A stretch of 41,286 nucleotides of DNA, from positions 1 through 41,286 of the forward strand of contig JANQLS010000129.1 of the NCBI GenBank assembly GCA_028280485.1, read 5' to 3'. Below the pieces are notes generated by a model, which worked only from the letters and a program-made list of their open reading frames with translations, was not told where the DNA came from and ran no database searches. Numbering within the stretch: position 1 is the stretch's first letter; each line of letters starts with the position of its first letter. The DNA is from Planctomycetota bacterium (GTDB taxonomy: Bacteria; Planctomycetota; UBA8108; JACQVS01). This document shows, one piece after another, positions 23,984-30,069 of this stretch. The translations under genes were made by a program, and so were the position numbers.

Positions 23984-24226
23984 TTTAAAAATCTAAGAAA
24001 GAAATCCGTTCCGGTGAAATGATACCAGCTTTCAATGAACCAAATACACGGTCTTTGGAAGTTTTAAATTTTAAGTTTCGCTAAGTAAGGGTTGGGGATT
24101 ATTTACTTTTGATCGTTATGTCGGTGAAATAGTTCACTTTTAGTTGATCTCTTGTCCTCGTCGCTCTAAATTCCATAGACCAGGAAGCTTTAAATCCAAT
24201 TGGTATAAAACGAACCGGAATTAAAA

Positions 24227-25279
24227 ATGGCTTTGTTTCGAAAAAAGAAAACGCTTTTAAACATTTCCAGCACTTGTGGGTGAGCGGCCAAAATTGATCC
24301 GGCGGTCCTGTCGGATGCACTAAAAGATTTACCGGCTCCGATTCATCCAGATCTTCTCGTCGGATTTGAAACTCAAGATGACGCAGCCGTCTTTCGTTTA
24401 AGTTCTGAGATTGCAGTCATTTCAACTGCAGATTACATCACGCCAGTAGTGGACGATCCCAGGTGGTACGGACGTATAGCAGCCGCAAATTCTCTTTCGG
24501 ATGTCTGGGCGATGGGGGGGAAGCCAGTCATGGCGATCAACCTCGTTAATTTCCCCTCGAAGATTTTAGATCCTGGAATCCTTCGAGAACTGCTGGAAGG
24601 GGGAATGGAGAAAGTCACCGAGGCAGGAGCCGTTCTGGCTGGGGGGCATTCGGTTGAAGATAACGAACCCAAGTATGGATTAGCCGTGACGGGGGTTGTA
24701 CATCCCGATCAAGTCTTAACTAATGCTGGAGCCCGGCCGGGTGACGTACTGATTTTGACAAAACCGATTGGGAGTGGCGTGATTTTTAATGCAAATCGCG
24801 CTAATAAATTTAGCTCTTCCTTATTGAATGAAATCTTGCCGATTATCGCGGCATTAAATGGACCAGCCCTCAGGATTGCTCAAAACTTCAACATTCATGG
24901 ATTAACCGACATTACTGGTTTTGGATTTGCAGGACATGCATTAGAGATGGCGGTACACTCGCAGGTAAAAATGCGAATATCTTTTGGCTCTCTGCCTTTC
25001 TACCCTGGGGCTGAAGATATGTATGCATCAGGAATCAATACTGGATCGAATGCTGGGAACCGAAAGAACTGTGCTGGAAAGATTGAAATTGGAACTTCAC
25101 TTTCCTCTAAAAAAGAGGAGCTCCTTTTTGATCCTCAAACTTCTGGTGGATTACTACTCTCTTTGCCCAAAAGCGAAGGGATTGAACTCCTTGATGAATT
25201 AAAAGAGGCCGGAATCCCTTGGGCTTCTCTAGTAGGGGAGATCGAAGAGGGGAGTCCCTCTCTGGTCATCGAAGAGTGA
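24227..25279 (+). CDS. selD: Selenide, water dikinase (selenophosphate synthetase) with in-frame UGA/Sec
   Basis: SelD makes selenophosphate from selenide and ATP. Conceptual translation from the ATG at 24227 gives 18 residues ending SSTCG, then TGA at 24281-24283, then AAKIDPAVLSDALKDL and an uninterrupted frame to 25279. In the family this position is Cys or Sec of the conserved CG(C/U)xxK motif, with the catalytic Lys three residues on. The downstream sequence is typical: DDAAV, TADYITPVVDDP, SLSDVWAMGGKP, VLAGGHSVEDNEPKYG, LTDITGFGFAGHALEM, FDPQTSGGLLLS. The length with Sec is 350. A stop codon at 24206-24208 in frame upstream limits the start to 24227. A standard gene caller would start inside the gene at 24449 and lose the active site. 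Confidence 0.93.
24281..24318 (+). promoter_or_regulatory. SECIS-like hairpin after the selD UGA codon
   Basis: Thirteen bases after the UGA, ATCCG (24297-24301) pairs with CGGAT (24312-24316). The stem extends inward by G-U, C-G and G-U pairs to a GUCC loop at 24305-24308. Bacterial SECIS elements sit within about 40 bases downstream of UGA and show a GGUC-containing apex in E. coli fdhF; the apex here reads GGUCC. This supports selenocysteine insertion rather than termination. Confidence 0.7.
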
Positions 25280-25366
25280 TAGGTGGTCGGAGCTCCATTC
25301 CTCAGGCCTTCGCTCTCAAGATTTCTTCATGGGAGTTACTTTCTCAGCTTCTAAATGGAAATGATC

Positions 25367-25401
25367 TTGACCTTTTCAGCAAATATCCATATAAATATGG
25401 A
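25367..25401 (+). promoter_or_regulatory. Promoter and palindromic operator of the nap-cluster Rrf2 gene
   Basis: TTGACC (25367-25372), a 17-base spacer and TATAAA (25390-25395) form a strong sigma70-type promoter about 110 bases before the regulator gene. The -10 box lies inside a perfect palindrome, TCCATAT-AA-ATATGGA (25386-25401). The 15 bases 25389-25403 recur with 13 identities at 25974-25988 in front of the flavoprotein-bc-nap operon. A repressor bound here would block the -10 box, so autoregulation by the Rrf2 protein is likely. Confidence 0.7.
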
Positions 25402-25506
25402 CAAATGGTTTGTTTGGCCAGTGGAGGCATTCAAAAATGCCTAAAAATACTGGGAAAATCAGTTAAAACGTCGAGTTCAACAGCAACCGAAGGCATGTAA
25501 TATGCG

Positions 25507-25926
25507 ATGATCAGTCGAACTAGTGAGTATGCCTTAAGGGCATTGATCTATCTAGCTCAGGAGTCTGATCGCTGGCCTATCGCAGGAAAAGAAATCGCTG
25601 AGGTTACTGAAATACCTCCAAAGTATTTGTCGACGATTCTAAGTGCGTTAGTAAGAACCGGAGTTTTAGAGTCTTCCCGGGGGAAAAGTGGTGGATTCTG
25701 GTTGGCGAGGTCGTCCAAGGAGATCTATCTCGCTGACGTTTTGCTCCCTTTTGAACAAGCGACTTCAAAAATGTGTCCTTTCGGAAATAGAACCTGTAGC
25801 GACGTCAATCCCTGTTCGGCTCATCACGAATGGAAGCAGGTGAAAGATACATTTCACAAGTTTATAGAAAATACAAGTTTATACGATGTGGAGATGAACG
25901 AACATCGTAAGCCTAAGAAGCGTTAA
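25507..25926 (+). CDS. Rrf2-family (NsrR/IscR-type) regulator of the nap operon
   Basis: A 139-residue protein. The N-terminal helix (MISRTSEYALRALIYLAQ), recognition region (PPKYLSTILSALVRTGVLES) and wing (SRGKSGGFWLAR) are classical Rrf2 features. C90-x6-C97-x5-C103 matches the [2Fe-2S] ligand spacing of NsrR and IscR. NsrR senses nitric oxide, which would suit a nitrate-respiration operon that ends in a globin gene, but IscR-like sensing is also possible, so no symbol is given. It sits alone between its own promoter (25367) and a rho-independent terminator (25936), directly ahead of the ten-gene operon whose promoter shares its operator motif. Confidence 0.88.
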   Translation: MISRTSEYALRALIYLAQESDRWPIAGKEIAEVTEIPPKYLSTILSALVRTGVLESSRGKSGGFWLARSSKEIYLADVLLPFEQATSKMCPFGNRTCSDVNPCSAHHEWKQVKDTFHKFIENTSLYDVEMNEHRKPKKR

Positions 25927-25935
25927 GTTTCTCGT

Positions 25936-25960
25936 CACCTTTTAAAAAGGTGTTTTTTTT
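25936..25960 (+). terminator. Rho-independent terminator after the Rrf2 gene
   Basis: CACCTT and AAGGTG form a stem (CACCTTTT at 25936-25943, AAAAGGTG at 25945-25952, with the inner pairs probably open) followed directly by eight T residues (25953-25960). It begins 10 bases after the Rrf2 stop codon. It separates the regulator from the downstream operon, which must therefore start from its own promoter. Confidence 0.85.
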
Positions 25961-25970
25961 AAGACAATAA

Positions 25971-25994
25971 ACTATATAAACATGGATATATAGT
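25971..25994 (+). promoter_or_regulatory. Palindromic operator and -10 box of the bc-nap operon
   Basis: ACTATATA (25971-25978) and TATATAGT (25987-25994) are perfect 8-base half-sites around AACATGGA. TATAAA at 25975-25980 is a good -10 box, but 17 bases upstream there is only GTTTTT, a poor -35, so activation may be needed. ATATAAACATGGATA (25974-25988) is the near-copy of the motif at 25389-25403. The site is about 17 bases from the start of the first structural gene. Confidence 0.65.
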
Positions 25995-26010
25995 AATTAG
26001 AGGTGTGGAA

Positions 26011-27930
26011 ATGCCTTTAGACCCGATCCAAGTCGAAATCCCTGACGATGGATACTGGCACCGCCAAATTAAGTGCCAGTATGCCTGTCCCGTTGGAACG
26101 GATGCGAGGGGATATATTCGGGCAATTGCGAACGGCGATTTTGAATCGGCTTACCTTATCGCCAGAGGTCCTAATCCACTTGCAAGTATTTGCGGTCGAG
26201 TTTGTGGTGCACCCTGTGAAGCAGCTTGCCGTCGAGGTGCAATCGATCAACCGGTTTCCATCAGAGCTTTAAAACGATTTGTCACTGAAAAATTCGGCCC
26301 GGAATCTTTTACAGATCAAACATTAAAACCCATCGAGTTACTCAAGCTTGTTCTTGGGATAAGTTCAAAGCGTGAATGTAATAGCCAAGAAGAGTTGTCT
26401 TCATTCACTCAGTTCTTAAATGGTTTCGAGGGCCTTTCCAATCACAAGGGGAAAGTAGCCATCATTGGCTCCGGGCCGGCGGGACTAGCTGCCGCTCACG
26501 ATTTGGCATTGTTGGGGATCGCACCAACTGTTTATGAAATGGAACCCGTTCCCGCCGGAATGCTGGCCGTGGGAATTCCGGAGTATCGTCTACCTCGAAA
26601 ACTCATTGAAGCTGAAGTCGAGGTTATCAAATCGTTAGGTGTAGAGTTCATCTGTAACACCCAGGTGGGGGTGGACATTACTCTTGAAGAAATTCGGCAG
26701 AAGCACGATGCCACGATCATCGCTATCGGAGCTAAGCGTTCTCGAAAGATTCCAGTCGAAGGGGGAGAAGGACCTGGGGTTATCGGCGGTGTTGAATTTT
26801 TGCGAGACATCGCACTCAAGAACTTTGATGACAGTTCAACATTAAAGCAGCTCGGTGAGCGAGTCATCGTCATCGGTGGGGGTAATGTTGCCTATGACGT
26901 TTCACGTACGGTTATCCGGCAAGTGGGCTTCGATGTGTCAAGAAGTGTTTTACGGCAAGCTGGTGTACGCGAAGTGCACATGTGTTGCTTAGAAAGTGTC
27001 GATGAGATGCCGGCCGATGATATTGAAATCATCGAAGGTCATGAAGAGGGTGTGACCTTACATACTTCCCTGGGGCCCATCGGTATTGAAAGAAACGAAG
27101 ATCAGTCGGTTAGCGGGGTTCGTTTTAAGCGCGTCGAGAGCGTTTTTGATGAATCTGGAAATTTCAGTCCTCAGTTTTCAGAGGAACAAGTGGTCGTTGA
27201 GGGCGATACCGTTATTTGGGCTATTGGGCAACAGGCAGACCTTTCCCTCATTCAAGAAAATTCCAATATCGACTTCAACGAACGGGGTGCGATTCAAAAC
27301 AATCCTGAAACATTGGCGACGACTGCAGAAGATGTCTTTGTCGCTGGGGATATCGCCTACGGAACTCGATTGCTCATCGACGCGGTCGCGAGTGGAAAGA
27401 AGTGTGCTCGTTCAGTCTATCACTTCCTCACCGGTGAAACGCTAACTCGAAAGGTCGAGAGAGAGCAAGTCCATCTCCTCGATTTCACTCGAGAGCAAGA
27501 TTACGAAAAAATTCCTCGTATCGAAGTACCCACCTTAAGTCCAACGGAAAGAACTCAAGATCAATCAACGGTAGTAGAAACCGGTTTCAATAGCATCGAT
27601 GCGGTGACGGAGTCGCAACGTTGTTTGGATTGTGGTGTGAACACTATTTTTGATTCAGAGAAATGCATTCTATGTGGGGGGTGTGCCGATGTTTGCCCAG
27701 AGCTTTGTTTACGTTTGGTTTCTTGTGATCGATTAGAAGGTAGTCAAGATCTAAAAGAGCTATTGGGGACGCGGTATGAATCGGAAAATCTTTCGGAGAT
27801 GTCAGCGATTGTAAAAGATGAAGAGCGTTGCATTCGCTGTGCTCTTTGTGCTGAACGTTGTCCGGTAGATGCCATATCGATGGAACGGTTTTGTTTTTCT
27901 GGACTGTGGAATTCATCTTCACAGAGATGA
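26011..27930 (+). CDS. GltD-like Fe-S flavoprotein (NAD(P)H oxidoreductase) of the bc-nap operon
   Basis: A 639-residue protein. The N-terminal Fe-S domain has CQYACPVGTDARGYIRAI and CGRVCGAPCEAACRRG. Then come an FAD motif (VAIIGSGPAGLAAAHDLAL, about residue 150), an NAD(P) motif (VIVIGGGNVAYDV, about 285) and EDVFVAGDIAYG. At the C-terminus are two [4Fe-4S] motifs, CILCGGCADVCPELC and CIRCALCAERCPVDA. Residues about 296-319 hold a diverged 12-residue tandem duplication (DVSRTVIRQVGF, DVSRSVLRQAGV) next to the NAD(P) site. The ATG at 26011 fits the AGAGGT ribosome binding site better than the GTG at 26005. It heads the operon, 18 bases before the Rieske gene, so it probably exchanges electrons between NAD(P)H or ferredoxin and the bc module. 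No signal peptide is present; it should be cytoplasmic. Confidence 0.88.
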   Translation: MPLDPIQVEIPDDGYWHRQIKCQYACPVGTDARGYIRAIANGDFESAYLIARGPNPLASICGRVCGAPCEAACRRGAIDQPVSIRALKRFVTEKFGPESFTDQTLKPIELLKLVLGISSKRECNSQEELSSFTQFLNGFEGLSNHKGKVAIIGSGPAGLAAAHDLALLGIAPTVYEMEPVPAGMLAVGIPEYRLPRKLIEAEVEVIKSLGVEFICNTQVGVDITLEEIRQKHDATIIAIGAKRSRKIPVEGGEGPGVIGGVEFLRDIALKNFDDSSTLKQLGERVIVIGGGNVAYDVSRTVIRQVGFDVSRSVLRQAGVREVHMCCLESVDEMPADDIEIIEGHEEGVTLHTSLGPIGIERNEDQSVSGVRFKRVESVFDESGNFSPQFSEEQVVVEGDTVIWAIGQQADLSLIQENSNIDFNERGAIQNNPETLATTAEDVFVAGDIAYGTRLLIDAVASGKKCARSVYHFLTGETLTRKVEREQVHLLDFTREQDYEKIPRIEVPTLSPTERTQDQSTVVETGFNSIDAVTESQRCLDCGVNTIFDSEKCILCGGCADVCPELCLRLVSCDRLEGSQDLKELLGTRYESENLSEMSAIVKDEERCIRCALCAERCPVDAISMERFCFSGLWNSSSQR

Positions 27931-27948
27931 ATTATAGGAGAGCCAAGA

Positions 27949-28434
27949 ATGCCAGATAATATTTATTCGAGTGAGCGCTTTAAGCCTGAAAAAACAAGAA
28001 GAGATTTCCTCGGATTGGCTGCGGTGTGGTCGGCTATTACGGCATTTGTGGTGGCTCTTCTGGGGGCGATGCGTCTTCCCATGCCCTCCGTATTTCCTGA
28101 ATCCAATTCGCAAATTAAGTTAGGAAGTCCAAAAGATTTCATCGTTGGGTCAAGCACCTATTTCCCTCAGCAACGGCTTTGGGTTTACAGAACTGAAGAA
28201 GGCTTTTTTGCCTTATCTTCAGTTTGTACTCACTTAGGGTGTATTGCGGAGAGACAGACTGACAATACTTTTTTCTGTCCCTGCCATGGCTCCGCGTTTA
28301 GTGAGCTGGGGGATGTTGTTGGTGGGCCTGCTCCAAAGGGACTTACTTGGGTTGCGCTTTCTATCTCTCCTGAGGGTCAGCTTGTCGCTGATACTTTAAA
28401 AGAGGTTGATACTGGAGCCATCTTTAAGGTTTGA
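27949..28434 (+). CDS. Rieske iron-sulfur protein
   Basis: A 161-residue protein. TRRDFLGLAAVWSAITAFVV near the N-terminus is a twin-arginine signal anchor, as in bc1/b6f Rieske proteins. Box I is C93-T-H95-L-G-C98 and box II is C110-P-C112-H113-G-S; C93, H95, C110 and H113 bind the [2Fe-2S] cluster and C98-C112 form the disulfide. It is shorter than mitochondrial forms but normal for bacterial b6f-like complexes. It lies between the flavoprotein and cytochrome b genes with 18- and 12-base gaps, so it forms a quinol-oxidising complex with the next protein. AGGAGAG supports the start. Confidence 0.95.
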   Translation: MPDNIYSSERFKPEKTRRDFLGLAAVWSAITAFVVALLGAMRLPMPSVFPESNSQIKLGSPKDFIVGSSTYFPQQRLWVYRTEEGFFALSSVCTHLGCIAERQTDNTFFCPCHGSAFSELGDVVGGPAPKGLTWVALSISPEGQLVADTLKEVDTGAIFKV

Positions 28435-28446
28435 GGGAATAAGATA

Positions 28447-30054
28447 ATGACGAATCCAAATGAAACCTTAAATAAAAAGTCGGATTCAAATTCGGATGGC
28501 GTTGATCAGTCAAGCTCAGAATCAAATGCAATTAAAGACTTTATTTCAAATTTAAAATCTTCTCCTAAAGAGTTTAAAGATTCTGTTGTTCGGCACGGAA
28601 AGCCCACTTCTTCCCGAGCAAAATCCCAAGCGGTCTTTACAAATTTCTTCCTTCACATCCTTCCGGTAAGGATGCATGTACGATCCATTAAAGCCACGAC
28701 AACCTTAGGTCTCGGGGTAGTGACATTCGTGCTCTTTATCATACTTTGTTTTACGGGTGTGTTGTTGATGGTCTATTACAAGCCATCGGTAGATCAAGCT
28801 TATGATTCGATGTTAGACATCTCCAATGTCGTTCCTACTGGTCGCTGGATGCGCAACGTGCATCGCTGGGCGGCTCATGGAATGGTGGCTTGTGTCATTT
28901 TGCATATGGCTCGAGCGTTCTACACCTCAGCTTATAAAAAGCCACGGCAGTTCAACTGGGTCGTGGGAATGATATTGTTCTGCTTAACTCTTGGTCTCAG
29001 TTTTACAGGTTACTTATTACCTTGGGATCAATTGGCATTTTGGGCGGTAACGATCGGGGCAAACATCGCTCAATCTCCTCGAGAGCTCACCGATGCATTA
29101 GGGGTAACTCAATGGTTCGATATCGGTGGTATGCAAAAAGAAGTACTCTTAGGAGCTCACTATGTGGGACAAGAAGCACTGACTCGATTCTACGTTTTAC
29201 ATGTCATGGTGCTGCCCGTCCTCACCGCGATATTTATTGCAATTCACTTTTGGCGAATTCGAAAGGATGGGGGTTTAGCTCGACCTGCCAGTGCCGATGA
29301 AGTCACGACCTCAGTTCCCAGTGTCCCATCGGATGATCCTCCACCTCTAAAAACTTGGGGGTTGATGGGATTGATGAAAGGTAAGACTCCCGCAGTCAAT
29401 CTCGAACTTAAGAATACTGTGACGACCTGGCCTAATGCTGTCTACGTCATCGGTGCTGCCAGTATGATCACGGTGCTTTGTGTCGTTCTGCTGGGAGTTT
29501 TCTTTGATGCTCCATTGTCAGAGAAAGCTAATCCCGCTGTCCCCGAGAATCCTGCAAAGGCACCTTGGTATTTTTTGGGACTTCAGGAACTTGTTTCTTA
29601 CTCTGCTTTGATGGGAGGGGTGGGAATTCCCATTATCGTCATGTTGGGTTTAGCCCTCGTACCTTATCTCGATCGTGAGAAAGAAGAGACGGGTATTTGG
29701 TTTAGCGGTAAAAGGGGAAGACGAGTCGCACTCTATAGCGCGTTGTTTACCGCTGGAGTCGTTCTTTTCATGCTTTGGTTTACGGTGAGTTTTGGGTGGC
29801 TCAGGAATTGGGAAGCTACCGCTGATGTTCCTCAGATGGTCATATCGATTTTCAATCCAGGGACGATCTATGTTGTTCTTTTTGCTGCTTGGTCCATAGG
29901 GGTTGTTAAAAAAACGAATTCAACTCGAATGGGAGCTATTGCTCTATTCACTTGTTTCCTTGTGAGTTTTTTAATCCTTACTTATTTCGCCACAGTTCAT
30001 CGGGGACCCAATTGGGATTTTTATTGGTCTGAATCCGATTGGCCGGTTCATTGA
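28447..30054 (+). CDS. Cytochrome b (fused N- and C-terminal parts) of a bc-type complex
   Basis: A 535-residue membrane protein. A soluble N-terminal region of about 75 residues precedes the first helix. VHRWAAHGMVACVILH gives two haem b histidines 14 apart, as in b6f; LHVMVLPVLTAIFIAIHFW gives the second pair 15 apart. The C-terminal half corresponds to subunit IV, with KAPWYFLGLQELV where PEWY is usual, so the acidic residue of the quinol-oxidation motif is replaced. That variant is known from other bacteria. About eight to ten transmembrane helices are visible. It should oxidise quinol with the Rieske protein and pass electrons to the multihaem cytochrome encoded next (16-base gap). Confidence 0.93.
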   Translation: MTNPNETLNKKSDSNSDGVDQSSSESNAIKDFISNLKSSPKEFKDSVVRHGKPTSSRAKSQAVFTNFFLHILPVRMHVRSIKATTTLGLGVVTFVLFIILCFTGVLLMVYYKPSVDQAYDSMLDISNVVPTGRWMRNVHRWAAHGMVACVILHMARAFYTSAYKKPRQFNWVVGMILFCLTLGLSFTGYLLPWDQLAFWAVTIGANIAQSPRELTDALGVTQWFDIGGMQKEVLLGAHYVGQEALTRFYVLHVMVLPVLTAIFIAIHFWRIRKDGGLARPASADEVTTSVPSVPSDDPPPLKTWGLMGLMKGKTPAVNLELKNTVTTWPNAVYVIGAASMITVLCVVLLGVFFDAPLSEKANPAVPENPAKAPWYFLGLQELVSYSALMGGVGIPIIVMLGLALVPYLDREKEETGIWFSGKRGRRVALYSALFTAGVVLFMLWFTVSFGWLRNWEATADVPQMVISIFNPGTIYVVLFAAWSIGVVKKTNSTRMGAIALFTCFLVSFLILTYFATVHRGPNWDFYWSESDWPVH

Positions 30055-30069
30055 TTAGGGTTCATTGAA

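Noticed and set aside
23984..24226. FNR/CRP boxes between the Crp-like gene and selD
   Set aside because: Only single half-sites such as TTTGATCG were seen; no convincing inverted pair.
24449..25279. selD starting at 24449 as an N-terminally truncated or broken gene
   Set aside because: The upstream frame across the UGA encodes the conserved SelD active-site region and a SECIS-like hairpin, so recoding explains it better.
25219..25500. A 93-codon open frame overlapping the end of selD
   Set aside because: It runs through the Rrf2 promoter and operator, overlaps selD in another frame, and has no family resemblance.
25371..25500. CRISPR-like or tandem repeats around the short palindromes
   Set aside because: Only isolated operator-like palindromes; no regular spacing or repeat array anywhere in the window.
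25280..25506. Possible selenocysteine tRNA (selC) next to selD
   Set aside because: Looked for a TCA anticodon arm and the long variable arm; no cloverleaf could be formed.
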